Counted from the first letter of the stretch, positions 54,810 through 63,947 are shown. The stretch is DNA of 64,000 nt from Bacillota bacterium (GCA_023459335.1 JAEWUO010000004.1:1-64000), one strand, 5' to 3'. The notes: generated by a model from the sequence alone, not told the origin. Numbers and translations: made by a program.

Positions 54810-55826
54810 TCAGCGCGCTTTGCCCCGCGCGGCCTTTGCGACGCCCACCCCCGCCAGCGCGCAGAGCGGCAGCGCGTCCATCCAAACGTCCGGCGCCGCG
54901 GCAAACGGGATCAGCCGCGCGGCTGCGCAGCCCGCCAGAGCGAGTACGGCCGGAACCGCCGCGTCCTCCCTGCTGAAAAAGAACCGTACGGACATCGCCG
55001 CCAATCCCAGCGCGAGCGCGCGCAGCAGATGCGTTTGAATCAGCGACGCGAACGCGCCGATTTGCAGCGCGCTGCCCGCAAAAAGCGGCGAGCTTGCCGG
55101 CAGACGACCCGCCGCGAGAATGCGCCCGACGAGGGGCAGCGCCGCCATGAGCACCGCGGCGAAAATCCAGCTTCCGCGGTTCCGTTTCGGCGCGAGCAGC
55201 GCCGCGCCGATCCCCGCGCCCGCACCCGCGAACGCGGCGGAAAAACCCGCCGTCCCCGCAAGACCAAACAACGCGGCGGCAAGATAAGAATACACCACCG
55301 TTTTCCGGCGCGCGGCAAGCACCGTGAAGAATACGCCCGCCATGACGAGCGCGCGCATGAGTTCTTCAATGAAAAGCGTCTGGGCCGCGAGCAGCACCGG
55401 CGCGCAGAACGCGGCCAGAATTGCGGCGGCGAGTACGCCGTCGGGTTTTGCGTCCAGCTGAAGCGCGGCAAGCAGCGCAAACGCCGTCGCGGCGGCGAGG
55501 CAGAGCGCGCGCCCGAACGCCGCCGGGTCCTCCGGCAGAAAACGCGCGCCCCAGAGCGAGATCGCCGCGGGCAGCAGGACAATGCAGGCGAGCGGAATCC
55601 ACTTGGGCAGGCGGATAACGCACAGAAGCCGCAGCGCAAACAGCGCGCAGAGCGAGACGATCAGCTCTTCGGCAAACACGCCCCATCGGAACGGATCGAC
55701 GCTGACCGTACCGTAAATCAGCCATGCGGCGAGAAGAAGCCCGGCAACGCCGGCCGTCATCGCGGCGGCAGGAATCTGCGTGCCGCGAGCGGCGGAGAAT
55801 TTTCTTGTCGCGGTCTTTCTTCCCAA
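54810..55826 (-). CDS. Polytopic membrane protein of unknown function
   Basis: A 338-residue, very alanine- and leucine-rich protein with roughly nine hydrophobic helices and short loops. It has no recognised motif. It starts with TTG at 55826, supported by GGGAGATAT, 13 bases after the rsmG stop. Position suggests co-transcription with mnmG-rsmG. Neighbourhood with the GT-C-like gene might mean an envelope role. Base composition is GC-richer than its surroundings, mainly from Ala codons. Confidence 0.6.
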   Translation of the reverse strand: MGRKTATRKFSAARGTQIPAAAMTAGVAGLLLAAWLIYGTVSVDPFRWGVFAEELIVSLCALFALRLLCVIRLPKWIPLACIVLLPAAISLWGARFLPEDPAAFGRALCLAAATAFALLAALQLDAKPDGVLAAAILAAFCAPVLLAAQTLFIEELMRALVMAGVFFTVLAARRKTVVYSYLAAALFGLAGTAGFSAAFAGAGAGIGAALLAPKRNRGSWIFAAVLMAALPLVGRILAAGRLPASSPLFAGSALQIGAFASLIQTHLLRALALGLAAMSVRFFFSREDAAVPAVLALAGCAAARLIPFAAAPDVWMDALPLCALAGVGVAKAARGKAR

Positions 55827-55839
55827 TTTATATCTCCCT

Positions 55840-56520
55840 TTACAATGGATTTTTCGCAGGCGTTCCGGCTTTCCGTGGGTATTGCTTCGGCGTGGCTCCG
55901 TTTTTCGTGAGAATCACAAGTTCCCGCGCGCCGTAGTCGGAGGGTATTGAAACCCGTTCGGCAGACGCGCGCAGGATTGTCAGCGCGTTTTTCGCCTGCG
56001 CTAGCTCTTCTCCCGCGTCGCCTTTGTACGCAACGCTGATCCCGCCGACTTTCACCAGCGGCAGCGTGAGTTCGCACAACGCGGGCAGTCCGGAGACCGC
56101 GCGTGTCAGCGCGGCATCGAATTTTTCGCGGTAAAGCGGGTTTTGCCCCGCGTCCTCCGCACGCGAATGCACAAGCTCCGCCGCGACCCCCAGTTCTTTG
56201 AGCAGCGCCTCCAGAAAAACAAGCCGCTTTTGCAGGCTGTCCAGCAGCGTGAGTTTCAAATCGTGGCGCAGAATCAGAAGCGGCACTCCGGGAAATCCCG
56301 CGCCGGTGCCGACGTCTACGACGCGCGCATTTTGTTTCAGATACGACGCCGCCGCGAGCGAATCGAGGAAATGCTTTTTCGCCACGCCTTCCGGATCGGT
56401 GATCGCGGTGAGGTTCACTCGCGTGTTCCAGTCCGTCAGCATCGTATAATACGTTTCAAATCGATCCAGCTGCTCCGGATTCAATCCGGGGCGCAGCGGC
56501 GCCAGTATTTCCCGGATCAT
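55840..56520 (-). CDS. rsmG: 16S rRNA (guanine-527-N7)-methyltransferase
   Basis: A 226-residue SAM-dependent methyltransferase that modifies G527 of 16S rRNA. The fold is clear from WNTRVNLTAI, KHFLDSLA, VVDVGTGAGFPGVPL and LLDSLQKRLVFLE. Loss of function in other bacteria gives low-level streptomycin resistance. It overlaps the mnmG stop by four bases (ATGA), a conserved pairing in Bacillota. Confidence 0.96.
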   Translation of the reverse strand: MIREILAPLRPGLNPEQLDRFETYYTMLTDWNTRVNLTAITDPEGVAKKHFLDSLAAASYLKQNARVVDVGTGAGFPGVPLLILRHDLKLTLLDSLQKRLVFLEALLKELGVAAELVHSRAEDAGQNPLYREKFDAALTRAVSGLPALCELTLPLVKVGGISVAYKGDAGEELAQAKNALTILRASAERVSIPSDYGARELVILTKNGATPKQYPRKAGTPAKNPL

Positions 56521-58415
56521 TTGCGTTCCTCCGTTTTGGGCGCAGGCTGAAAGCCGCGCTTGACATAGATGAGCAGCACGTTGACATCCGCCGGCGTCAC
56601 GCCGGAGATGCGGCCCGCCATGCCGATATTCGCGGGTTTGTGCTTGTTGAGCTTCTGCCGCGCTTCCAGCCTGAGGCCCTCCAGCGTCAGGTAATCGACG
56701 TCCTGCGGCAGCGGCGTGTTTTCCAGCGCGCGGCTCCTCGCCACCTGCTCCTGCTGCTTCTGGATATAGCCGTCGTAGCGCGCAAGCGTCTCCACGCGTT
56801 CCTCCGTCTCCCAGTCCAGCGGCTCCAGCGAGGAAAAAATCGAAAGAAGATCGGTATAGCGAATGTTTATCCGCTTTAGCAAATCGAAGAGTTTTACGCC
56901 GTTCTGCGGCACGCTTTCTCCGCGGTCGGTCAGGAGCTGCCTGAGCGCTTCCGTCGGCGGCGCGGTTTTATCGAGCGCGAGCAGCGCTGCTTCCACCCGC
57001 TCGCGCTTGCGCATGAGTTTTTCGTACCGTTCGGCGGAGATCAGCCCCGTGCGCAGCGATTTGTGCGTCAGCCGCTCGTCGGCGTTGTCCTGCCGCAGCA
57101 GCAGGCGGTATTCGCAGCGCGATGTCATCATGCGGTACGGCTCCGGCGTGCCCTTGACCGAAAGGTCGTCCACCAGCACGCCGAGGTACGCTTCGTCCCG
57201 CCCGAGCGTCAGCGGTTCCTCGCCGCGGCAATACAGCGCGGCGTTGATGCCCGCAAGAAGCCCCTGCGCGGCGGCTTCCTCGTAGCCGCTCGTACCGTTG
57301 ACCTGCCCCGCAAGATATAGACCGGGTACGGCGCGCACGGCGAGCGAAGCGTCCAGCGCGGTGGGGTCGATGCAGTCGTATTCGATCGCGTATCCAAGCC
57401 GCATCACTTCGCAGCGGCGCAGTCCGGGCATGGTGCGAAGCATTTCTATCTGCACGTCGCCCGGCAGGCTCGTGCTCATGCCCTGTACGTACATTTCGTT
57501 GGTCGAGCGCCCTTCCGGCTCGATAAAGATCTGGTGCCGTTCCTTGTCCGCAAAGCGCACGAGCTTGTCCTCAATGCTGGGGCAGTAGCGCGTGCCGGTC
57601 GCGTTGATCTTTCCGCTGTACATGGCGGAGCGGTGGATGTTTTCAAGGATTACGCGGTGCGTTTCGGCGTTGGTGTATGTCAGGTAGCACGGCGTCTGCT
57701 CCCGTTCCAATCTGCCGTTGAGAAACGAAAACGCGGGTGTCGGAACATCCCCGTCCTGCCGTTCCATCTCCTCATAATCGAGCGTCAGGCCGTTGACGCG
57801 CGCGGGCGTGCCGGTCTTGAACCGCTGGATCGGGATGCCGAGTTCCCTGAGCGCATCCGAGAGCGTTTCGGATCGCAGCAGCCCCGCGGGGCCGCTGTTT
57901 CTGGCGAGTTCTCCAATGAGAATGCGGCTCTTCATATACACGCCCGCGCAGACCACCGCCGCGCGGCAGGGGTACGCGAACCCTTCCGCCGTCTCCACGC
58001 CGCAGATTCGCCCGCCTTCGGTCAGAAAGCGTTCCGCCTCGCCCTGTATGAGCGTGAGGTTTTCCTGTTCCTCCATCGCGCGCTTGACGCGCTCGTGATA
58101 ACGGCGTTTGTCCATCTGCGCGCGCAGGGAATGCACCGCGGGGCCTTTTCCCGTGTTGAGCATGCGCATCTGGATCAGCGTGTCGTCCGCGGCTAATCCC
58201 ATCTCGCCGCCGAGCGCGTCGATTTCGCGTACCAGATGCCCCTTCCCGGTGCCGCCGATGGCAGGATTACAGGGCATAAGCCCCACCGAGTCCAGGTTCA
58301 ACGTCAATAAAAGCGTTTTTTGCCCCATTCTCGCGCAGGATAGTGCGGCTTCCACGCCCGCGTGCCCCGCGCCGATGACGACGATATCGTATTGCTGTTC
58401 GCTTTTTTGTTCCAT
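56517..58415 (-). CDS. mnmG: tRNA uridine-5-carboxymethylaminomethyl modification enzyme MnmG
   Basis: A 632-residue FAD enzyme that, with MnmE, modifies U34 of several tRNAs. The FAD motif GAGHAGVEAALSCAR and the GidA signatures CNPAIGGTGKGHLVREIDALGG and GPRYCPS-like GTRYCPSIEDK are present, as is the C-terminal helical domain (NIGMAGRISGVTPADVNVLL). The start MEQKSEQQYDIVVIG is chosen because it gives the standard N-terminus; no clear ribosome site is seen. mnmE is not in the window. rsmG follows with a four-base overlap. Confidence 0.95.
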   Translation of the reverse strand: MEQKSEQQYDIVVIGAGHAGVEAALSCARMGQKTLLLTLNLDSVGLMPCNPAIGGTGKGHLVREIDALGGEMGLAADDTLIQMRMLNTGKGPAVHSLRAQMDKRRYHERVKRAMEEQENLTLIQGEAERFLTEGGRICGVETAEGFAYPCRAAVVCAGVYMKSRILIGELARNSGPAGLLRSETLSDALRELGIPIQRFKTGTPARVNGLTLDYEEMERQDGDVPTPAFSFLNGRLEREQTPCYLTYTNAETHRVILENIHRSAMYSGKINATGTRYCPSIEDKLVRFADKERHQIFIEPEGRSTNEMYVQGMSTSLPGDVQIEMLRTMPGLRRCEVMRLGYAIEYDCIDPTALDASLAVRAVPGLYLAGQVNGTSGYEEAAAQGLLAGINAALYCRGEEPLTLGRDEAYLGVLVDDLSVKGTPEPYRMMTSRCEYRLLLRQDNADERLTHKSLRTGLISAERYEKLMRKRERVEAALLALDKTAPPTEALRQLLTDRGESVPQNGVKLFDLLKRINIRYTDLLSIFSSLEPLDWETEERVETLARYDGYIQKQQEQVARSRALENTPLPQDVDYLTLEGLRLEARQKLNKHKPANIGMAGRISGVTPADVNVLLIYVKRGFQPAPKTEERK

Positions 58416-58480
58416 AAAGGTTTTTTTTGTTCCATTCCGTGCGGCCGCGGAGGCTGTTGCCCCCGCCCATGCACACGCGC

Positions 58481-58509
58481 ATTTTACCACACGCTGGGCG
58501 TTCCGGCAA
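58481..58509 (-). promoter_or_regulatory. Promoter of mnmG-rsmG
   Basis: On the minus strand TTGCCG (58504-58509), a 17-base spacer and TGG-TAAAAT (-10 at 58481-58486). Confidence 0.65.
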
Positions 58510-58528
58510 CGCGGCGCCGCGCGAAAGG

Positions 58529-58559
58529 TTGCGCGGTAGGTATCGTAGTATGCTATACT
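58529..58559 (+). promoter_or_regulatory. Promoter of the YhaM-like gene
   Basis: Extended -10 TGC-TATACT (58551-58559) with TTGCGC at 58529-58534, spacer 19. It is divergent from the mnmG promoter. Confidence 0.6.
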
Positions 58560-58607
58560 GTTGAAAAGGCGCGTCGGCACGCCATTTCACCAAGGGGGAA
58601 CGCATCC

Positions 58608-59585
58608 ATGAGCCGCATGCGGTTATTGAACGAAAGCAACGGATCGTCGTTTGAGGGCTTTTGTCTCGTCAAGAGCGCGAGCGTAAAGACCAATATCAAA
58701 GGAACGGAATACCTCGACCTCATCGTGGCGGACTGCGAAGGCGAGTGCGCCGCCAAGGTCTGGGACTATAATAAAGAACTGCACGGCACCTACGAAGCGG
58801 ACGACGTGATCAAGGTGCGCGGCTCGATCAATATCTGGAAAGACACCGAACAGCTCAAGATCGACAAAATCCGCCATGTCTCACCGGAGGACGACGTGGA
58901 CATGGCGAAGCTCCTGCCCTGCTCTCCCTTCGACCCCGAATGGCTTTTCGACGAACTCTTTTCGCTCGCCGAAGGATTCCAGGACGACGACCTGCGGCGG
59001 CTCGTGCAGTACCTTATGCGCGAATACAAAGAAAAGCTGCTGTTTTTCCCCGCGGCGGTCAAGCTGCACCACGCCACGCGCGGGGGTTTGCTGCACCATA
59101 CCTGGACGCTGACCAAGCTCGCCAAAGCCGTCATCGACATCTATCCCGCGCTGGACGGAGACCTCGTCTACGCCGGCGCGATCCTGCACGACCTGGGCAA
59201 GCTCAAGGAGCTGGACACGGGCGAACTCGGCATCGCGAGCGGCTATACCCCTCGCGGCCAGCTGGTGGGGCATATCTCCATCGGCATCTCGGACGTTTCC
59301 GCCGCCTGCGATCTGCTGGGCGTGCCGGATGAGACGGCGATGCTGGTCGAGCACATGCTGCTCGCGCACCACGGGCAGGCGGAGTTCGGCAGCCCGAAGC
59401 TGCCGATGTTTCCGGAGGCGGAGGTGCTTGCGGAGCTCGACCTCCTCGACAGCAAGATGTACGAGATGTTCGACGCGCTCTCCGGCGTGTCCGTCGGCGC
59501 GTTTTCCGAGCGACAGTGGGCGCTGGATAACCGCCAGATCTACTGCCACGGGCACGGACATTTGAAGAAGGGCGAGAGCAAGTAA
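58608..59585 (+). CDS. 3'-5' exoribonuclease, YhaM-like (OB + HD domains)
   Basis: A 325-residue cytoplasmic nuclease. The N-terminal OB-fold (about 15-90: TNIKGTEYLDLIVADCEGECAAKVWDY) binds RNA or DNA. The HD domain (about 150-300) has HHATRGGLLHHTWTL and AGAILHDLGKLKEL, plus EHMLLAHHG. This architecture and length match YhaM of Bacillus. AAGGGGGAA lies eight bases before ATG 58608. A single gene with its own promoter; a hairpin follows at 59621. Confidence 0.9.
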   Translation: MSRMRLLNESNGSSFEGFCLVKSASVKTNIKGTEYLDLIVADCEGECAAKVWDYNKELHGTYEADDVIKVRGSINIWKDTEQLKIDKIRHVSPEDDVDMAKLLPCSPFDPEWLFDELFSLAEGFQDDDLRRLVQYLMREYKEKLLFFPAAVKLHHATRGGLLHHTWTLTKLAKAVIDIYPALDGDLVYAGAILHDLGKLKELDTGELGIASGYTPRGQLVGHISIGISDVSAACDLLGVPDETAMLVEHMLLAHHGQAEFGSPKLPMFPEAEVLAELDLLDSKMYEMFDALSGVSVGAFSERQWALDNRQIYCHGHGHLKKGESK

Positions 59586-59620
59586 ACCAAAAAACATTAC
59601 ATTATAACGATAAATTACAG

Positions 59621-59650
59621 TAGCCGCACGTGGAATATATGTGCGGCTAT
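59621..59650 (+). terminator. Probable terminator of the YhaM-like gene
   Basis: TAGCCGCAC pairs perfectly with GTGCGGCTA, but the T-run after it is short. Confidence 0.55.
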
Positions 59651-59678
59651 TGACAAACCGCGCGCAGAGGAATAGTTT
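59650..59678 (+). promoter_or_regulatory. Promoter of the PII-like/antiporter operon
   Basis: TTGACA (59650-59655), a 17-base spacer and TAGTTT (59673-59678). The -35 is perfect but the -10 is weak. Confidence 0.45.
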
Positions 59679-59777
59679 TCTAATGTTCAGGAATACCGCG
59701 ATTTGACCGAGCCGGCGACATGCCGCCTGCTGCGCGCGGGTTGCGCCGCCCGGATAAGAGGGAAAGGAAGCTTATTT

Positions 59778-60125
59778 ATGCAGTTGTTTGTCCATATCAC
59801 CAACCACGAGGAGAGCGTTACTCCGATTTTTACCAAAATGATGGAAGCGGGCCTGCAGGGCGCGTCCGTCGTGGACTGTCAGGGAATGCTCACGACGCTG
59901 AGCGAATGCAACAGCGTGGACGCGCCGCCGATTTTCGGCTCGCTCCGGCAGTTCATCAACCCCTGCCGCCAGACCAACAAGATGATTCTGATCGTTCTCA
60001 AGGACGAGGACGTTCCGTTGGTCAAAGATATTATCCACAGCGTTGCAGGTGATCTTCATGGCCCGAATACCGGCATTTTCTTTACTGTGCCGGTCATGAA
60101 CTGGGAAGGAGTATCGCACAAGTAA
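59778..60125 (+). CDS. PII-like signalling protein
   Basis: A 115-residue protein with a PII-like beta-alpha-beta-beta-alpha-beta pattern. The first strand and helix are QLFVHITNHEESVTPIFTKMMEAGLQGASVVDCQG. The T-loop region is SECNSVDAPPIFGS. The second half is MILIVLKDEDVPLVKDIIHSV and GIFFTVPVMNWEG. It lacks the standard GlnB/GlnK T-loop signature, so it belongs to the wider PII-like group that binds nucleotides and controls transporters. GGAAAGGAA precedes ATG 59778. The antiporter gene starts one base after its stop, so the antiporter is the likely target (inference). Confidence 0.7.
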   Translation: MQLFVHITNHEESVTPIFTKMMEAGLQGASVVDCQGMLTTLSECNSVDAPPIFGSLRQFINPCRQTNKMILIVLKDEDVPLVKDIIHSVAGDLHGPNTGIFFTVPVMNWEGVSHK

Positions 60126-60126
60126 C

Positions 60127-61332
60127 ATGCATACGTTATTCATCATCGCTATCGCCATGATCGCGGGGCTTCTTTTAACCCGCGTCGCAAAGCTCGTGAA
60201 GCTTCCCAATGTGACGGGCTATCTTGTCGCGGGGCTTCTGATCGGGCCGTACTGTTTCAAACTGATCTCCGCCGACGCGCTGGCCACGCTGGACATCATC
60301 ACCGTCGCCGCGCTGGGCTTCATCGCGTTCTCCATAGGCAGCGAATTTAAACTTGCGCACATCAAGGCAATCGGCGGTAAGATCCTCATCATCACCGCCT
60401 GCGAGGCGCTCGGCGCGGTCATCCTCGTGGACGTGGTCGTCAGCCTGCTGGGTTTCCCCGTCCCCATGGCGCTCTGCATGGGCGCGATCGCCGCGGCGAC
60501 CGCACCCGCGGCGACGCTCCTCGTCGTCCGCCAGTACCATGCGAAAGGCGAACTGACCAGCACGCTGCTGCCCGTCGTCGCGATGGACGACGCGATCGGC
60601 CTCATGGCGTACGCGCTGTCCGTCTCCGTCGCAAAGATGATTCAAAACGGAGACGCGTTCAATGTGATGAGCACCATCGTCAGCCCGCTGCTGGAGATCA
60701 TCTTCTCGCTCGGCGCGGGCGCAATCATCGGCGTGATCGTCGCGCTTTCCAACCGCTTCTTCAAGAGCCGCGCAAACCGCCTTTCCATCAGCATCGCGGC
60801 GGTTCTGCTCGGCGTGGGTCTCGCGCAGCAGTTCGGACTTTCGCACCTTTTGCTGTGTATGGCCATCGGCGCGACGTACGTCAACCTGCGCGACGACGCA
60901 ATCCAAACCCTCGAACAGGCGGACGCCTGGACGCCGCCGCTGTTCATGCTGTTTTTCGTGATTTCCGGCGCGGACCTGAACGTCGCGATGCTTCCCTCTC
61001 TCGGCGTCATCGGCGTGGTCTACATCATCACCCGCGTCGTTGGCAAATACTTCGGCGCGTTCATCGGCTGCACGATCTCCAAGACGTCGCATAAGATACG
61101 AAAGTATCTCGGTTTCTCTCTGATCCCGCAGGCGGGCGTCGCCATCGGCATCGCGCAGCTGGTCGTCAAGGAGCTGCCGCAGTACGGCTCGTCCATTCAG
61201 GCGGTCATTCTTTGCGCGACGCTGATCTATGAGCTGGTCGGCCCGATCGTCACGAAGCTCTCTCTGACGAAAGCGGGCGAAATCGAAGTGGAACCCAAGC
61301 ACAAGGCCGAAATCCCGCCGGCAGTGCAGTAA
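60127..61332 (+). CDS. Kef-type cation:proton antiporter
   Basis: A 401-residue polytopic protein of the CPA (Na+/H+ exchanger) superfamily, with 12-13 helices. It begins with LPNVTGYLVAGLLIGP, typical of the family. The ion-binding aspartate pair is in VVAMDDAIGLMAYA, and AAATAPAATLLVVRQY is the discontinuous helix. There is no C-terminal TrkA_N domain, which fits regulation by the separately encoded PII-like protein. The ion is Na+ or K+, not distinguishable here. Confidence 0.88.
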   Translation: MHTLFIIAIAMIAGLLLTRVAKLVKLPNVTGYLVAGLLIGPYCFKLISADALATLDIITVAALGFIAFSIGSEFKLAHIKAIGGKILIITACEALGAVILVDVVVSLLGFPVPMALCMGAIAAATAPAATLLVVRQYHAKGELTSTLLPVVAMDDAIGLMAYALSVSVAKMIQNGDAFNVMSTIVSPLLEIIFSLGAGAIIGVIVALSNRFFKSRANRLSISIAAVLLGVGLAQQFGLSHLLLCMAIGATYVNLRDDAIQTLEQADAWTPPLFMLFFVISGADLNVAMLPSLGVIGVVYIITRVVGKYFGAFIGCTISKTSHKIRKYLGFSLIPQAGVAIGIAQLVVKELPQYGSSIQAVILCATLIYELVGPIVTKLSLTKAGEIEVEPKHKAEIPPAVQ

Positions 61333-61398
61333 TTCGGAACGAACGGCAGATCATCGCTGGATCACTGGCGCGTTTTAGGGCAGCGAAGGAGGCAAACG

Positions 61399-61908
61399 AT
61401 GAAGCAAACCGCCATCCGCCCTGCTTCCGCCGTGGATACGCCCGCGATCGCGCATATCGTCAACGAAGCGTGGCGCGCGGCCTATGCGGGGATCGTCCCG
61501 CAAAGCTATCTCGATTCGCTGGAGCGGCTCCCACGCGCGGAACGACTCGCAGAAGGCCTTGCGCGCACACCGAAGCTGCGCTATTACCTGTTCGAAGCGG
61601 ACGGGATTCCCGTCGGCGCGGCGAGCCTGCACCCCACGCGCGATCCGGATCTCGAAAACGCGGCGGAGTTTACGTTTTTCTATTTTCTTCCGGAAGTCTG
61701 GCGCCGCGGCTATGGAACGCTGCTTCTTGCCCACCTGAAGCGGGAGGCCGCCAGCGCGGGCTTTGAGCGCCTCTGCTGCTGGGTGCTGGAGGAGAACCGC
61801 CGCGCGATCTCGTTTTACGAATCGCAGGGGATGCTCCGCGACGGCGGGAAACAGATTGTTACGATCGGAATTCCGCTGGCGGCGGTACGGTGCGTCACGG
61901 ATCTGTAA
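61399..61908 (+). CDS. GNAT-family N-acetyltransferase
   Basis: A 169-residue acetyl-CoA-dependent transferase. The CoA-binding motif is PEVWRRGYGTLLLAHLKREA, followed by LCCWVLEENRRAISFYESQGM, the usual C-terminal motif B. The N-terminal part has IAHIVNEAWRAAYAGIVPQSYLD. The acceptor is unknown. GGAGG precedes the start. It is 66 bases after the antiporter and may be read from the same promoter; a terminator follows. Confidence 0.9.
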   Translation: MKQTAIRPASAVDTPAIAHIVNEAWRAAYAGIVPQSYLDSLERLPRAERLAEGLARTPKLRYYLFEADGIPVGAASLHPTRDPDLENAAEFTFFYFLPEVWRRGYGTLLLAHLKREAASAGFERLCCWVLEENRRAISFYESQGMLRDGGKQIVTIGIPLAAVRCVTDL

Positions 61909-61922
61909 CACGGCTGACATGC

Positions 61923-61954
61923 AAAAACCGGCGGGAACCCCCGCCGGTTTTGAT
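61923..61954. terminator. Bidirectional terminator
   Basis: AAAACCGGCGGG/CCCGCCGGTTTT stem of 12 bp between the convergent GNAT and uppP genes. Confidence 0.9.
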
Positions 61955-61963
61955 TGTTTTGCG

Positions 61964-62800
61964 TTAAAAGAAATAATGCGTTGCAAACTGGTCGACGATC
62001 ACGAGTACGCCGAGAATCGCGGTATAGACCGCGAATCCCCAGAGCTTCTTTTTCTTGACGGCGGAGATCATCACCTTGATGGCGAAATACCCCGTCAGGC
62101 CGGCTACGATCATGCCCGCAGCCAGCGTCGTCCAGTGCATGCCGCCAAGGCCGGTTTCGATCGCGTCCGGAATCTCGAACACCGCGCCGCCGAGGATCGC
62201 GGGAATCGAAAGCAGGAACGAAAAGTCCGCCGCGGTCTTGCGGTTGAGCCCCGCGAACAGCGCGCCGGAGATCGTGCTGCCGGAACGGGACACGCCCGGC
62301 AATACGCCGACGCCCTGCATACAGCCGATGACGAGCGCGTCGGTCACCCGTATATCCTTCATCTTTTTTCCTTTTTTCGGAACTTTATTTCCCTCTTCGT
62401 CGGTCTGCGTATGCTTGATATTATCGCTCAAAATCAGGAACAGCGACGTGAGCAGGAAACAATATCCCAGATATTTTCCCGCTTCCGCCGCGGCGAAGAA
62501 GGAAGCGAACAGATCCACCTTTTTTGAGAGCACCGCGACGACAACCGCCGGAACGGTCGCAATGATCAAGAGAAGCACCGTTTTCTGAAACGGTTTTTTG
62601 ACCAGTTCAACAATCGTTTGCCAGTATACGACAAACACCGCGATCAGCGTGGCAAGATGGAGCATGACGGTGAAAAACATCGCCCCTTCCGTCACGCCGA
62701 ACATCTGCTGCAGCAACAGCAGATGGCCGCTGCTGCTCACCGGCAAAAATTCGCATACGCCCTGCACGAGGCCGAGCAACATCGCAATCCAAACCGTCAT
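61964..62800 (-). CDS. uppP: Undecaprenyl-diphosphate phosphatase
   Basis: A 278-residue membrane phosphatase (BacA type) that recycles the lipid carrier for peptidoglycan and wall polymers. The two catalytic motifs are EFLPVSSSGHLLLLQ near the N-terminus and GVSRSGSTISGALFAG near the middle. About eight helices are predicted. The start MTVWIAMLLG is supported by GAGGAATTGCT; the upstream in-frame extension is not. Overexpression of this family gives bacitracin resistance elsewhere. It complements murG and the PBP functionally. Confidence 0.96.
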   Translation of the reverse strand: MTVWIAMLLGLVQGVCEFLPVSSSGHLLLLQQMFGVTEGAMFFTVMLHLATLIAVFVVYWQTIVELVKKPFQKTVLLLIIATVPAVVVAVLSKKVDLFASFFAAAEAGKYLGYCFLLTSLFLILSDNIKHTQTDEEGNKVPKKGKKMKDIRVTDALVIGCMQGVGVLPGVSRSGSTISGALFAGLNRKTAADFSFLLSIPAILGGAVFEIPDAIETGLGGMHWTTLAAGMIVAGLTGYFAIKVMISAVKKKKLWGFAVYTAILGVLVIVDQFATHYFF

Positions 62801-62894
62801 AGCAATTCCTCTGTTTTTAAAATAGCGGTTCCATCCCATCCATGCGTACGAACGCATACCTGAATACCGAAACAATCATACAAGAATCCCGCGG

Positions 62895-62930
62895 GAAAAA
62901 CAAGCGGAGCGGACCGACGTCCGCTCCGCG
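62895..62930 (-). terminator. Rho-independent terminator of the DUF218 gene
   Basis: GCGGAGCGGAC/GTCCGCTCCGC 11-bp stem followed on the minus strand by TTGTTTTTC. Confidence 0.9.
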
Positions 62931-62940
62931 GCAGCATGCG

Positions 62941-63789
62941 CTAGATATCTCCCCGCAGCGCGTAGACGCAGATGCCGACGCACTCCCGCAGGAAGTTGTT
63001 CAGCCGCAGGTACCAGACGTCCTCCGCCGGAATGCCGAAGGCGTTCACCCCCTGCTCCCGTGCGACCATCCCCGCGCGGTATACGTGAAAATTCGTAGTC
63101 ACAAAGGCAATTCGCGCGGTTTCGCCAACGGCTTTGTCGATGACCGCCTTGGAAAACGCGAAGTTTTCCATCGTGTTTTTCGCCTTTTCCTCCGTAAAAA
63201 TCCGATCCGTCCGGATGCCGCGCCCGACCATGTATTTTTTCATGGCGGAAGCTTCCGTGACGCTCTCGCCCGATCCCTGCCCGCCGGAGACCACGCAGAT
63301 CGCAGCCGGGTGATCTTCCATGTATTCGATGGCAGTGTTGAGCCGGTTTTCCAGCACCCAGGTCACCTTGTCCCCGTGCACGGCCGCGCCGAGCACGATC
63401 ACCGCGTCCGCGTCGACGTCGTTCCCCTCGCTCGCGGCGTGGATCATCAGAGATCCGCATACAATAAAAATACCGATTGCGACGGTGTAGCAGGCGGCGA
63501 TCAGCCACTTGAGAAACAGCAGAAAACCCTGTTTCATCTTCGGCAGCATAAACGCGAGAAACACGAGCGGCACGCCGAAAAACGCGGGAAGGATCACACC
63601 GAGGTTAAAGTTTGAGAGGGTAGAGACAATCAGCGTCTCCACGATCAAGACCACACCGAGAACGAGGAACACTTCCCTTAGCGCGCTGAACCGATGCCCG
63701 CGTTTGCGCCAGATGCGGCAGCCGAATAAAAGGACGCCGATCACAACGAGGAATACGGCGAGGATGTAGAGTCTCCATCTGGTATACAT
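62941..63789 (-). CDS. YdcF/SanA-like DUF218 membrane protein
   Basis: A 282-residue protein. The first 125 residues hold four hydrophobic helices (LYILAVFLVVIGVLLFGC and others). The rest is a DUF218 domain with DADAVIVLGAAVHGDK, CVVSGGQGSGE and the conserved TEEKAKNTMENFAFSKAVI. ElyC/SanA proteins of this type affect envelope integrity and lipid-carrier use. GGAAAGGAAC precedes the start at 63789. A single gene ending at a strong hairpin. Exact role unknown. Confidence 0.88.
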   Translation of the reverse strand: MYTRWRLYILAVFLVVIGVLLFGCRIWRKRGHRFSALREVFLVLGVVLIVETLIVSTLSNFNLGVILPAFFGVPLVFLAFMLPKMKQGFLLFLKWLIAACYTVAIGIFIVCGSLMIHAASEGNDVDADAVIVLGAAVHGDKVTWVLENRLNTAIEYMEDHPAAICVVSGGQGSGESVTEASAMKKYMVGRGIRTDRIFTEEKAKNTMENFAFSKAVIDKAVGETARIAFVTTNFHVYRAGMVAREQGVNAFGIPAEDVWYLRLNNFLRECVGICVYALRGDI

Positions 63790-63858
63790 GTTTGATCGTT
63801 CCTTTCCGGTTATTTGCCGGATCATCGGGGGCTTAAACATCTGGATTATATAACAAGA

Positions 63859-63890
63859 ACGGGGACGCGCATACACGCATCCCCGTTTCG
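63859..63890 (-). terminator. Terminator of uvrA
   Basis: AACGGGGA-GCG pairs with CGC-TCCCCGTT (one wobble), followed on the minus strand by CTTGTT, after the uvrA stop. Confidence 0.65.
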
Positions 63891-63947
63891 TCACAGCTTT
63901 GTTACAAAAGCCGCCTGAACCGAATTTCTTTTCCGCGCGGCGAAAAT

